A stretch of 64,000 nucleotides of DNA, taken from assembly GCA_920105805.1 (NCBI GenBank), contig CAKKTI010000011.1:1-64000 (forward strand), written 5' to 3'. This document shows, piece after piece, positions 36,509-46,992 of this stretch; within the stretch, counting starts at the first letter, position 1, and the number at the start of each line of letters is the position of its first letter. The notes under the pieces were generated by a model, which ran no database searches, was not told the DNA's origin, and saw only the letters and a list, made by a program, of their open reading frames with translations. A program made the position numbers and the translations under genes. Origin of the DNA: Condylostoma magnum (taxonomy: Eukaryota; Ciliophora; Heterotrichea; Heterotrichida; Condylostomatidae).

Positions 36509-38425
36509 ATGAAACTCGCAACTATCTTTGTATTAGTTCTTTTAGGAACTACAATGGCAACACAAGAATAAAGTCCAAATAGAAGATAAAATTAAGGTAG
36601 AGGTTAATTTAGAGGATAAGGTTAAGTTGGAGGATAAGGTTAAGTTGGAGGGCAAGTCGAAGGATAAGTTGGAGTATAAGTTGAAGGATAAGTTGAAGGA
36701 GCTGGAAATGTATAAGATCAAAAGTTATTTAGGGCTGCAGTAGCCTAATTGATCAGAAATGATCTTAATATCAGACCTAATTTTAATTTCGATAGATTTT
36801 AAGCTAGACTTGACGCTTAATCTGAAGCTGCTACTGAAGCTGTTGCTGACGCTGATATTGAAGCTGATTCAGACGCTTATATTATTACTGAAGCTAAATC
36901 TGAGCTTTAATCTGCAGCTATTACTAGTTCCAGAGTTAAATCTAGACTTTAAGCTAGACTTGAATCCTAAGCCGAGGCAGTTGTTGAGGCTCAGGCCGAA
37001 CTTGACGCTAAAGTTGAAACAGAGGTAAATGCTGATGTAATTGCAGCAGCTCGATCTAAACTTGAAGCTAAAGCAGATGCACTTGCTGAAGCTTAAGCTG
37101 AACTTGAATCTAGAATTGAGGATGAGGGTGAGGCTTTTGATGATGCTATAGCTGAACTCAACGCTTAACTAGAAGCTAAACTATAAGCTGAAGCTGATGC
37201 TATTGCTGAGGCTAAAGCAGAGCTAGAAGCTAAACTATAAGCTCAAGCTGATGCTATTGCTGAAGCCGATGCTGAATTATAAGCTAAGGTTGAAGCAGAG
37301 GCAGAGGCTAATGCTGAAGCTAATGCCGAACTAGAAGCTAAATTATAAGCTGAGGCTGAGGCTATTGCTGAGGCCAATGCTGAAGCCTAAGAAAAACTTG
37401 AAGCGGAAGCTGAAGCTAGTGCTGAGGCTAATGCTAAAGCCAATGCTGAACTATAAGCTTAAATAGAAGCAGATGTTGAGGCTATTGCTGAGGCCAATGC
37501 TGAAGCTTAAGAGAAATTTGAAGCGGAGGCTGAAGCTAGTGCCAAGGCTATTGCTGAACTCTAAGCTAAGGCTTAAGCTCAAATAGAAGCTAATGCTGAG
37601 GCTATTGTTGATGCTAGTGCTGAAGCTTAAGAGAAACTATAAGCAGAAGCTGAGGCTAATGCTGAAGCTACTGTGGAAGCTTAAGAGAAACTATAAGCAG
37701 AAGCTGAGGCCAAGGCTGAAGCCAATGCTGAAGCTGATGCCGAGGCTAAAGAGGAACTATAAGCAGAAGCTGAGGCTATTGCTGAAGCTAATGCAGAACT
37801 TTTAGCTGAAATCGAAGCCGCAAATGAGGCTCTTGCAGAAGCTTAAGCCGAACTTGATGCTGAAATTAAAGCTGCTGTTGAAGCTGATGCTGAGGCTAAA
37901 CTTTAAGCTGAATTACAAGCCGAAGCTGATGCTATTGCTGAGGCTAAAGCTGATCTAGAAGCTAAAATTGAAGATGAGGCTGAAACCATTGCTGAACTCT
38001 AAGCTGAAGCTGAAGCCGAAGCAGAGGCTGAACTTGAAGCTGAAGCTGAGGCCATTGCTGAAGCTGAAGCCGAAGCTGAAGCCGAATTTGAAGCTGATGC
38101 TGAAGCTATTGCTAAAGCTGAAGCTGAACTTGAAGCTAAAATTGAAGCTATTAAGGAGGTTGGTGTTGAAGCATATACTGAAGCTGAATAATCTACTAAT
38201 ATTGAAGGATCTGTTAATGTTGAAGGATCTACCGGAGTTGAAGGATCTGCTGTAGTTGAAGGATCTACCGGAGTTGAATAATCTACTAATATTGAAGGAT
38301 CTGTTAATGTTGAAGGATCTACCGGAGTTGAAGGATCTGCTGTAGTTGAAGGATCTACCGGAGTTGAAGGATCTACCGGAGTTGAAGGATCTACCGGAGT
38401 TGAAGGATCTGCTTAGGCTCTATAA
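36509..38425 (+). CDS. secreted Ala/Glu-rich repeat protein 1
   Basis: 638 residues. MKLATIFVLVLLGTTMATQ is a signal peptide, identical in most positions to that of the paralogue at 40480. Then a Gly/Gln/Val segment (GQGQVGGQGQVGGQVEGQ; its Gln are mostly TAA), a short unique region (RAAVAQLIRNDLNIRPNF), about 440 residues of Ala/Glu/Leu/Gln repeats of the type AEAIAEANAEAQ, which should be highly helical, and a tail of six-residue VEGSTG-type units. Stop TAA 38423-38425, matching the paralogue. No Cys. Resembles no family I know; extrusome, mucus or cyst-wall structural material is a guess. Other-frame Leu/Lys-rich readings are shadows of this repeat. Confidence 0.82.
38188..38413 (+). repeat. 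18-nt tandem repeat (VEGSxx) with 90-nt higher-order unit
   Basis: Tandem 18-nt units GTTGAAGGATCTACCGGA and variants (VEGSTG, IEGSVN, VEGSAV) code the C-terminus of Ala/Glu-rich protein 1. Five variants form a 90-nt block that occurs twice, followed by extra VEGSTG copies. In two units the codon GGA is replaced by TAA, giving Gln for Gly. Confidence 0.85.
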
Positions 38426-40265
38426 ATTTAATAATTTAGTAATTTTTATAAACAAGTTGTGTTTTACTCTTTTCTTTACCAGATATATATAGATGTTTAA
38501 AGCCTTTCATTTATAATGGTAATAAGATTATTTTATTAAAGTAAGATGAAAAGAATTATAATGTACTTCAACTAGATTTTATAAGATTGCATTTAAAGTG
38601 TCTAATTTCTTTGATATACCTTAAATTCAATGCTTATTAATATACAAGCCTTTTAATAAGTAATGTTGCGAGGTATAATTAACTTTATAACCTATCTTGC
38701 TTAACATTATACTATATAATAATACAGCTGTAAGATTTAATCATTTAATATTCTAACAATGAATTTATTTAAAAATTCTAATGTAAGATTTTTAAATAGA
38801 CTTAAAATAGCATTTCCTTTCATACTAAATTCTTATATTAATTTTGTTTTTGACAATGCATCTATCTGAATCTGTAATATAGCTAATAATATACAACAAG
38901 TGCATATTTAAGAAACTTAAAAGCATTATTCAGAACAACCTTTAATATACACAATATTAATTTGATTCTATTAATTATGTTAATTTAATTTAGCAGTGCA
39001 TTTTATAGTAATCAGTCTATTATAATTTCTTGAAAAGTTTTAGATACCTTGAATCTCTTAAACTTTTTCTTATAAAAGCAATTTCAATGATAATTTTAAT
39101 TCGACTATTATAATTACTTAATTTGAGTAAATCTTGACAATCTTCTTTATCCCTATGTAATCTTTTGCATAATAGCAAGTCTATTAAAGGGCTAATGCTA
39201 ATATAAAAGGATAGAATTAAGTTTATTTTAACATTTAATTACATATTTTTCTAGTTTTAATCTTTTTATAATATTGTATTTTACTTGATTCTTTAAATAA
39301 TTCAAACGCTTAAATCATATCCTAAACTTGCATAAGATTAATAGCGTTAGCATATCAAATTAACAAACAGTTTTCTAATAGTAAATAAATATACTTAGTC
39401 TAATAATTGATATGTAAAAATGATAATAATTAAAACAACGAAGCTACATTATTTAACCAGGAATTATTGATAAATAAATTGCTTATTGTGGAAATTTTAC
39501 AAGAACTTAAAATACAATAGAGCCTTATATAAATGGCAAAAATAATATCATAGAGAAGCTTGCAATAAATTTGCATTATAATACTCATAGTAATTAGAAA
39601 TGACAGCAATAAATAATGAATTTAAACTATGCTTGGTAAAATATAATTTTCATTTATCCCTTTAGTATTGTTGACCTTTTCTTCCTTTCAATGCATCTTA
39701 TTGTATAATAAACTAATGAATTAAGGGCTAGTTCTAATATGGATTACTAAGTATTTACACCATAAAACTCAATTAATATATTGAAATTACTTAACTGGTC
39801 AAAGATATCAAGCTTTCATAGTAACATTCAATAATAATGCTTCAATTGCTTTTAAAGTCTTTCCTCAACGTTCTGATTGGGAAAGTTTGCTATGAGTATA
39901 TAATTTGCTGCTAATATATCCTCTAAACTTAATATTTTCCAAGAGCTTTAGCTCTAGATAGTTAACTAAATTTTCACTTACATTGCTCTCCATTTTTTAA
40001 TGTTGTACTACCTTTCATTACTTTCTATGTAAGTATATTAATCAAAGTTTACTATGCAAAGCAGACAATATTATAATGAAAATATAAAGTCTTTCAAAAC
40101 CAAATGAAATTTATAATAATTCCTTTAATAACCCTTTAAAATACCAACAAAAGTGCATTATCTCAATTAATAGTTGTATTATTATTCCATAAAATTTCTT
40201 GATGGGTTAAGCGTAAGCTATCTAGTAATGATATTGGCCTAGGAAATATTCATTTATTTTCATAC
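38426..40265. other. gene-poor AT-rich region between the paralogues
   Basis: About 1.8 kb with no coding frame I trust. The stretch near 39350-39410 (ATATCAAATTAACAAACAG, then ATATACTTAG) resembles the flank and start of the coiled-coil gene at 41940-42030, so it may be a worn copy of that gene's 5' region left by the duplication. Confidence 0.45.
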
Positions 40266-40479
40266 TTTTGCGGCATTTTAGAAAATTTATCTCACCTTTA
40301 TTTATTAATATTGTCTTATTACCCAAATCTAAATATGAATCAAATAACTAGATCATTATAAGAGCATAGTAGTATAGTTATTTTCTACTTAATCAATAAA
40401 ATTCATAATATTTTGGTACTATTTTGAAACGACTACTTTTATTTTTTAGTATAAAAGGCGGTGAAAATGGAATAATATA
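40266..40479 (+). promoter_or_regulatory. conserved upstream block of Ala/Glu-rich gene 2
   Basis: Counterpart of 36295-36508. Carries TTTTGCGGCATTTTAGAAAA at 40266, GGTACTATTTTGAAACGACT, and TATAAAAGGCGGTGAAAATG at about 40450-40469, where TATAAAA may be a TATA box. The spacing from the first motif to ATG is 214 bp, as in the paralogue. Confidence 0.65.
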
Positions 40480-41751
40480 ATGAAATTTGCAACTATATTT
40501 GTATTAGTTCTTTTAGGAACTACAATGGCAATTACAAAGCGGGGATAAGGTTAACTTAGAGGATAGGGCCATATTAAAGGACATGGTAATGCTAAAGCTA
40601 AGCTTTAAGCTGGAATTGATGCTATTACTAATGCTATGGATAATCTTAAAGCCAAAGTTAAGACTAATGCTGATTTAGATGCTGAAGCTAATGTTAATCT
40701 TGAGGCTGAAGCTTAAAATAGACTTGAAGCCGCAGTCAGTGCTCTTGCTAATGCTGAAGCTGATCTTAAAGCTAAAGCTGCTGCTGTTGCTGAGTCTGAT
40801 TTAGATGCTGAGGCTAAGGTTTAAGTTACGGCCGATCTTGAGGCTGAAGCTAATGCTATTGCCGAAGCTAAAGGTGAACTAGAAGCCGGAATTGATGCTG
40901 CTACTGGAGCTGTCACTGGGGCTGATGCTAAGGCTAAGCTTGAAGCTGCAGCCAATGCTATTGTTAATGCTGAAGCAAATCTTAAAGCTAAAGCTGATGC
41001 CGGTTTAGATGCTGAAGCTAAAGCTAAGGTTTAAGCTGCAGCTGATGCTCTTAAGGATACTAAAGCTTAAATTATAGCTGAAATAGATGATATTAAAGCT
41101 GAAGCTGATGTTAAAGAAGAAGCAAAGGATCATGTTAATGTTTTAGCTAAGTTTATTGCTAATGCTGTAGCTGATCTTTAAGCAAAAGCTGAGGCTGCTG
41201 CTAATGCTGATTTAGATGCTGAGGCTGAAGCTGATGCTGAGGCCAATCTTGAAGCTGAAGCCAATATCATTGCTGAAGCTCAAGCTAAACTTGAGGCTGA
41301 AGTCGATGCTGTTACTGGTGCTGAAGGAACTTTAACTGCTCAAGGTGGAGTCTCTGGTGTAGGAGAACCATTAGTATTCGCAAGTGGTGAAGGAACTTTC
41401 ACTGCTTAAGGTAATGGTGAAGTCTCTGGTGTGGGAGAACCATTAGTATTCGCAAGTGGTGAAGGAACTTTCACTGCTTAAGGTAATGGTGAAGTCTCTG
41501 GTGTGGGAGAACCATTAGTATTTACAGAAGATGGTTTAGAAATTTTACATGCAGAAGAATAAGAAATCTATTATTCAGGTGATCTAGAAGGTGAAGGTGA
41601 AGTATTCCTTTAACCTGCTGAGCATGAAGTTTATATTGATCCTACTCCTGGATTCAATGTTGAAGGATCTGCTGATGTTGAAGGATCTGCTGATGTTGAA
41701 GGATCTGCTGATGTTGAAGGATCTGCTGGTGTTGAAGGATCTGCTCACTAA
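40480..41751 (+). CDS. secreted Ala/Glu-rich repeat protein 2
   Basis: 423 residues. MKFATIFVLVLLGTTMAITK is a signal peptide nearly the same as in the protein at 36509. A Gly/Gln stretch (RGQGQLRGQGHIKGHGN) leads to about 240 residues of Ala/Glu/Asp/Lys-rich repeats (LDAEANVNLEAEAQ), then three copies of a 22-24-residue beta-like unit (EGTFTAQGNGEVSGVGEPLV), an acidic linker, and five VEGSAD units before TAA 41749-41751. Copy 1 of the beta unit has CAA where copies 2 and 3 have TAA, direct internal evidence for TAA = Gln. The protein has no Cys and no known family. Likely a tandem duplicate that has since diverged in repeat content. Confidence 0.82.
41323..41532 (+). repeat. three tandem 66-72-nt repeats
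   Basis: Copies at 41323-41388, 41389-41460 and 41461-41532. Copies 2 and 3 are nearly identical at the nucleotide level, which points to recent expansion; copy 1 lacks two codons. The third copy diverges at its end. They encode EGTFTAQGNGEVSGVGEPLV followed by FASG. Confidence 0.85.
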
Positions 41752-41970
41752 ATTTAATAATCTAGAATTTTATATACGCGAGTTTATGTTTCATTTACAT
41801 TGTATTGCAAAATACACAAACTACATTGCTATAAATTGATTTGGTAATTAATGCAATTCATAGTATCCTTAAATTAATTTAAAGGATTTTACGTCTTATT
41901 GTTTTCATATTCCATGTTTTCTAAGTGTTTATCTCTAATGTATCAAATTTACAAACAATTATCTAATAAA

Positions 41971-42645
41971 ATGGATAACTAAAAACCTTGGAGAAAAATC
42001 CTACAAACTGAGATAATATACTTAGCCGATTTAGCCTAATCATTGAACAATAATGAACTAGTTTAAATATTCCTAAAATTTCAGATACAAAAGTAGTAAT
42101 TAATTGAACTAAAATTTAACAATGATTATTTAAGCAATTAAAACAAGGAACTCTAACAAAGCTTAGCGAAAATTGCTAAAAACAAATCAAAAGATTAAGA
42201 AATTATCAATACAATAGATAATTTATTAAAAGACAAGCAAAACATGTAAGAGCTTATAAACAAGCAAAGTGAAATCTTGCATAGATACAAAAAATAACAT
42301 ACGAAAAAAGCCTGCAAGAAGTTTGAGCTTTAAGACTATCTCAAAATAAGTAAACAAGGACAATAAGAAATGATTATGCCTTTTCTATCTTAGGCAAACA
42401 ATATTTGAGTATCAAACCTAAGAAGTTAAACACCCAATACTCTAAGGTATCGTAATAAACTTATACAGAAGTATGTACAAGAATAAGACAATGACTCATA
42501 ATACCATTCAATCCGAATAGAGCATCCAAGTCCTCCCCTACAAATAAACACAAAGCGTTAAAGGGAACGAAAAGCTGAGAAAAAGCTAAGAGGAAAAGTG
42601 ATTTCTACAATAAAGAAAAAGTTAGCAGATCGTAGTTTTACCTAA
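41971..42645 (+). CDS. coiled-coil protein with basic C-terminus
   Basis: About 224 residues from ATG 41971; TAA 42643-42645 is the favoured stop because the convergent retinoblastoma-like gene ends at 42659, though TAG 42670 is in frame. A helical Gln/Asn/Lys-rich coiled coil (QKQQLIELKFNNDYLSNQNK, NLLKDKQNMQELINKQ) is followed by a basic region (KRQRERKAEKKLRGKV, ISTIKKKLADRSF). No family recognised. Confidence 0.7.
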
Positions 42646-42658
42646 TACTTGTACAATA

Positions 42659-44665
42659 TTAATCTTCTTTAGTTTGTGGGTTGTCACCCATGAAATTGAT
42701 ACTCTTTGTTTCTAGTATATTCTTTAAATGTCTTGATCTCTGTACCGGTCTATCTTATATAGAAAGTTCTCTAGATTGCTTTGCCTTTATTCTATTAAAT
42801 CTGATTGTTGGAGTAGCTACGTTATGAAATGCATATGTTTTACTTGTTCTTATGCATATAAAAAATTGTTGATGCATTGGAGATCTTCTAGGAGAGATTC
42901 CGCTTGGTAAGACTTTTTACAGTGTTTAAGATTAGTTGAAATTATGTAAAATTGGTACAGTGTTCTAATCACCCCTTAATAAATACGATTTCATTTGATT
43001 AATAAAGACTGTATTATAGAATTTTATTATATCTGCATTTGAGCCCTTATTTAATTTTACGCTTTTGAACAGTATTTCATCCGTTCCATATAGTTTTTTA
43101 TGTATTTCAATTAATTGTTTAAATTAGATAGGCTGACTTATCTTGCAAACTCCGAAAATAGCACATATCAATATTTAGTCTAGATGTCTATCTATAAGTA
43201 GGTAAGGCTTAGTACTTAGTATATATTTAGTACAATTTCAGATTTTATCCTAATCATCCTCACTTATGCCAATCGATTCTGTTATTTCAATGATTCTTTG
43301 GGAACAATGAGACAATACTCTTTTCAAAAACAGTTCGAATGAAGGATGGCTTATTTCTACATTCACTTATCTAAAGTCTCTGTCTTCCTCTGCATTCTAC
43401 TAGCTACTTTTTATTATATAGCTTAAAGGGGATGTACTATTTCACCCAAGGTGAGATATAATTTTTATTTCAATTTCTCTGAAATGAAACTTCACTAAAT
43501 GTGGTAGCTTAGGGTCAAAGTGAGCAAAACTACTTATAAGCTTTCAAAAGTCAAAGACAGATATTCTGGAAATCTCTAAAATCTCTTCAAAAGTTGGCTT
43601 AGTGAAATCTTTTATTAACAAAACAGTTTCTGATGAACATGCTAATAAGGATCTATGAAAGTGCTCGTTTTCTAATAATGATTGTTGAAATGAATTTTGT
43701 TTGCTTGATTCACTTACTAATAAGGACTCCAGGGCTTTTAGGTAAAGTCTGCATGCTTGCTCTACTAGTGAATTCTCAGATTTGTTAATTTCAGTTGATT
43801 CGTTGTAGTTAGTGATTAATCTAGCTAGTTCCATTTTGTAGTTGACCATTCTATTAAGAATCAGTCTTAAGTGAGTTGAACATAATTATTTAAGTCTTGC
43901 TGATAAGCCGGGGGTTGATACGACTATATCATTAAGTCATTTATTCAGTTCCATTACCATTGATATAGGAGTTTGCGTTAATTCTCTTATTAATGATTAT
44001 GTTTGTTTTGAAGGATTGAATTCTAAGTATATTTTGAAATAATCAAAGTTATTTCTTCCTTTATTGGCTATGTATAGTGAATGCAGCTCATTTTAAGTTG
44101 TAAGAGGAGTTATGTTGTAATCAGCTAGTATTTTGTTGTATATTTCTTAGAACTGCAGCAGTTCTTAATAATTGCCGTTGATTTCTTAGCATAAATTTTC
44201 TATATCTGATTTAGAATTATGAAAGTACTTAAAATTTATAGATAATACTATCAAATAGGCGTTTTATGTTAAATTTTGTATATTTGAATTGATTAAATTT
44301 TAAACAAATAGAAAAAGTATCCAGGGATAAGCAATATCAGACTCTCCTATACTTTAAACAAGATCAATTAGTTTATTAAAAGTACTCTGAACATAGGCAT
44401 ATCTATCTATTAGGTCTAGCAATTATTAACGCTTTTAGTCCTCTATTTCAATAAATCGTATAAAATTTCTCAAGATATTGACAAAATCCTTAATAGCTAA
44501 ATCATATTAGTCTAAATTAACTTCCTCATCAATCCATTAAACAATAAACTCAGCCACTTACAAAATATCCTTCTAAGCATGTTTCCCTTACGCATAATTC
44601 TCGCAATATTTCTCATACCACCTCATTGCCTTCTCCCTTTACACCTCTCCTATTTCCTTTGACAT
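42659..44665 (-). CDS. retinoblastoma-like pocket protein
   Basis: 668 residues. Pocket A begins near residue 232 with the family motif TPISMVMELNKWLNDIVVST; pocket B near 430 has SFELFLKRVLSHCSQRI, then DKIWNCTKYIL and LLIDRHLDQILICAIFGVCK, the diagnostic RB block, and DIIKFYNTVFINQMKSYLL. The tail shows SGISPRRSP, a possible CDK site, and ends KED at TAA 42659. The N-terminal part is helical. Pocket proteins repress E2F-driven S-phase genes. Gln is mostly TAA/TAG. Start ATG 44665 is only 10 bp from the divergent proteasome gene. Pocket proteins are known in ciliates, so presence is expected, but this copy is compact compared with human RB1. Confidence 0.92.
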
Positions 44666-44675
44666 TTTATACACC
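44666..44675. promoter_or_regulatory. 10-bp divergent start-codon spacer
   Basis: Only TTTATACACC separates the ATG of the pocket-protein gene from the ATG of the proteasome gene. Each gene's 5' UTR and promoter must therefore lie inside the neighbour's coding region, unless the pocket protein starts at a Met about 36 nt further in. Confidence 0.5.
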
Positions 44676-45275
44676 ATGGACACTATTTTTGGAATTAAGG
44701 GCGACGACTGGGTAATCCTTGGCGCTGACCGCAGCGCCTAATTCTCAATAATCCGTTTCAAAGACGACGAAGATAAAATCCTCTAAATAGATTCCAATAA
44801 GCTCCTAGCATCAGCTGGAGACGTGGCTCACAAAGTGAACTTCCCAGACCTGGTTTAAAAGAACATCCACCTCTATCGCTACAGAAACGGCATTGAACTT
44901 GATACAGAAGCATCAGCTAATTTCATCCGGAGAATGCAAGCAGATAGCCTTCGTCGTAATTTATAACAAACTGATATGATTCTAGGGGGAGTTGATGCCA
45001 AGGGAGCCCGAATGTATTACTTAGACTATCTTACATGCATGCACTCATTAGATAAAGTATCACACGGACACGGGGGCAACTTCTTACTGGGACTTTTAGA
45101 TAATATATGGACACCTGGGATGAGCAGAGACGAGGGAATTGCTCTAGCAAGACGCTGTTGTTAGGAAGTATAGACTAGGTTTTTAGTGGCACAGCCTAAT
45201 TGGATTCTAAAAGTACTAGATTCGGTAGGTTTTACTTAGAATGGGATAGAAGTGATTGAGATTTAGTTAGTTTAG
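44676..45275 (+). CDS. PSMB2: proteasome subunit beta type-2 (20S beta4)
   Basis: About 199 residues, as in human PSMB2. MDTIFGIKGDDWVILGADRS, the FKDDEDKILQIDSNKLLASA strand pair, DLVQKNIHLYRYRNGIELDT, ANFIRRMQADSLRRN, MYYLDYLTCMHSLDK and GHGGNFLLGLLDNIWTPGMS match in order. It is one of the non-catalytic beta subunits; no N-terminal catalytic Thr or propeptide is present. The end is TAG 45264 or TAG 45273, with the convergent gene ending at 45295. Part of the 26S proteasome core in nucleus and cytosol. Confidence 0.95.
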
Positions 45276-45294
45276 AGATATTTTACAAAAAGGG

Positions 45295-45783
45295 CTAAAT
45301 ACAGCGCTTTCGAAGCCCTCTCTGTGCTAATTTCACTGGAAGGTTGTTTCTTATATAGATTGAGTATATTGAGCGCTCTGATTTGCTTCTTAGTTTAACT
45401 GGGGAGCGCGCTTTGTCTGTTGTTATATTCTTCCGTTTTGGCATTGAGGAAGGCTGTCTTTGGTTGCTTATGTTTCGTTAATTACGTCGTTGGAGTAAAA
45501 AAGTACTGGAGGAGCGAGTCATGTCTACCTTAGGCTTTTTTGTATGCTCTATCTCTGGAAGAATTATATGTGGATTAGTCCGCTTCTATGGTTGCTTATT
45601 AGGAACAATTCCTTGTATTTTTTAGCTGTTTTAAAGTGGAGATTTTTTGAATTAAATATTGGAAAGTCGCTTGCAAAGGTCAGAGTAGTCGAAGTGAGCA
45701 CTATAGCGCTTTTCTAGGGGAACTGTGTCCTCACTTTGAACTTTGTTAAGTATGGAGTGGTAAAGAGTATTATTTTCTAGCAT
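45295..45783 (-). CDS. basic hypothetical protein
   Basis: 162 residues from ATG 45783 to TAG 45295. Moderately ordered N-terminus (MLENNTLYHSILNKVQSE, LEKRYSAHFDYSDLCKRLSN), then a disordered Lys/Arg/Ser/Gln-rich body (SSSTFLLQRRNQRNIS, DKARSPVKLRSKSERSI) ending LAQRGLRKRCI. No family seen. CaaX-like prenylation is unlikely because the Cys is second from last. Shares a 13-bp divergent spacer with the MGVCEC gene and converges on the proteasome gene with about 20 bp between stops. Confidence 0.65.
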
Positions 45784-45796
45784 TTGGTATTTAAAT
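45784..45796. promoter_or_regulatory. 13-bp divergent start-codon spacer
   Basis: Thirteen bases separate ATG 45783 (minus) from ATG 45797 (plus), a second case of nearly abutting divergent starts within 1.2 kb. Confidence 0.4.
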
Positions 45797-46063
45797 ATGG
45801 GGGTTTGTGAGTGTGCTGAGAGGACTGTGAAATATTAGGCTGATAGTGAAAAATATTTAAGAGTTATTATGTTGCGGTAGTATTTAGAAGAGACCAAAAG
45901 GAAGAAAATTAAGGGAGAATTGGATCAAATTCAGGATGTAAAGAAAGATAAAAATCTTATATTTTCTCCAAGGAAATTATCAGGGTTTTAGTTTGAAGAT
46001 ATAGATTTCAATGATTCTGATGTTGGAACTCAATACTAGGAAAATTAAAAGAGTATTGGCTAG
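45797..46063 (+). CDS. small MGVCEC acylation-type protein
   Basis: About 88 residues, MGVCECAERTVKYQADSEKY at the start. Gly2 with Cys4 and Cys6 suits N-myristoylation plus palmitoylation, placing it on membranes. The rest is helical and charged (RVIMLRQYLEETKRKKIKGE) then acidic (FEDIDFNDSDVGTQ). The N-terminus matches that of the gene at 46993 (MGLCEC), so the two define a small family. The stop is TAG 46037, TAA 46046 or TAG 46061; I show the last. Confidence 0.6.
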
Positions 46064-46292
46064 ATTAATAAATGCTTATTATATGTTATTGGCATTCTTT
46101 ATAAAATGTGCTAAAAGTATTACACAAGTTTATAGTAGAAATAGTTTTTATTGAATTCGTACTTTGCAATGTCTTGAATTGATTTAATCCTTTTTCCTGA
46201 ATATTGAACCTAGTTATATAAAATGATTATACTCTTTATCAACTATTGGTATATTACGTATTTATCACCAAATATATTAGATATTGATAAGT

Positions 46293-46299
46293 AAAAAAA
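46293..46299 (-). terminator. Pol III oligo-T terminator of tRNA-Cys
   Basis: Seven T on the minus strand directly after the tRNA 3' end, typical for RNA polymerase III. Confidence 0.85.
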
Positions 46300-46300
46300 G

Positions 46301-46372
46301 AGGACCATATCGGATTCGAACCAATGACCTGTTGATCTGCAGTCAACCGCTCTACCCCTGAGCTAATAGTCC
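46301..46372 (-). tRNA. tRNA-Cys (GCA)
   Basis: 72 nt folding as a full cloverleaf: acceptor stem GGACTAT/ATGGTCC, D arm GCTC/GAGC, anticodon arm GTTGA-CTGCAGA-TCAAC with anticodon GCA, T arm ATTGG-TTCGAAT-CCGAT. The discriminator base is U73, an identity element of tRNA-Cys. No intron. Box A- and B-like sequences are the D and T arms themselves, and an oligo-T terminator follows. It reads UGC/UGU codons, so it is not one of the suppressor tRNAs needed for reassigned stops. Confidence 0.97.
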
Positions 46373-46992
46373 TTAATATGATGTAACGCATAAGTTACTT
46401 AAACTTAGTTTTATCAGATTGCATAAGGGTAGAAACTATATCAAGATAAAATTAATTGAGTAGTTTATCTAATTTTTTATTATTCAGTATCTAATCTTAA
46501 TTGAATCCAGTTTTGCATTAGTAAAGATCTGATTTATAGCTCACTATTGCAATCTATTTATGTGGTATTTGGTATAAGATCCATATTAGTTGTAAGTTGT
46601 AATATTTACTTTAATTAATTGCATATGGCACATATTTCTTCCGTATGCAAATATTTTATTATACTTCGTCTACAAATATACTTTTGCTATAGAATCTACA
46701 AGTAAACTATTTTGAGATAATAAAAGTTTATATGTCTTCTAAGATATAGAATATTCTTTTTAATACTCAGTAACAAGTAGTTGAACTTGCAAATTAAAAA
46801 TATAGTGAATAATAAGAGATTAAATTCCTTTATAGTTAATATGCCAAAGTAAAAGAATATTGAAATAAAAATATCAAGCTTCAATTGGTTATTTTATAAA
46901 TAGTATTATACCAAAAAACAACTAAAATTAACTAGAATAAAATAAGTTCTTAATAGATACCTCCTATACCAAGCTACCTATAATAATTTAAA
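46373..46992. other. AT-rich intergenic region
   Basis: About 620 bp between the tRNA and the MGLCEC gene; no coding frame with protein-like composition. Confidence 0.5.

Noticed and set aside
36759-38255. Leu/Lys-rich frames in the Ala/Glu repeat region
   Set aside because: They are the +1 shadow of GCT-GAA-type codons of the signal-peptide-bearing gene.
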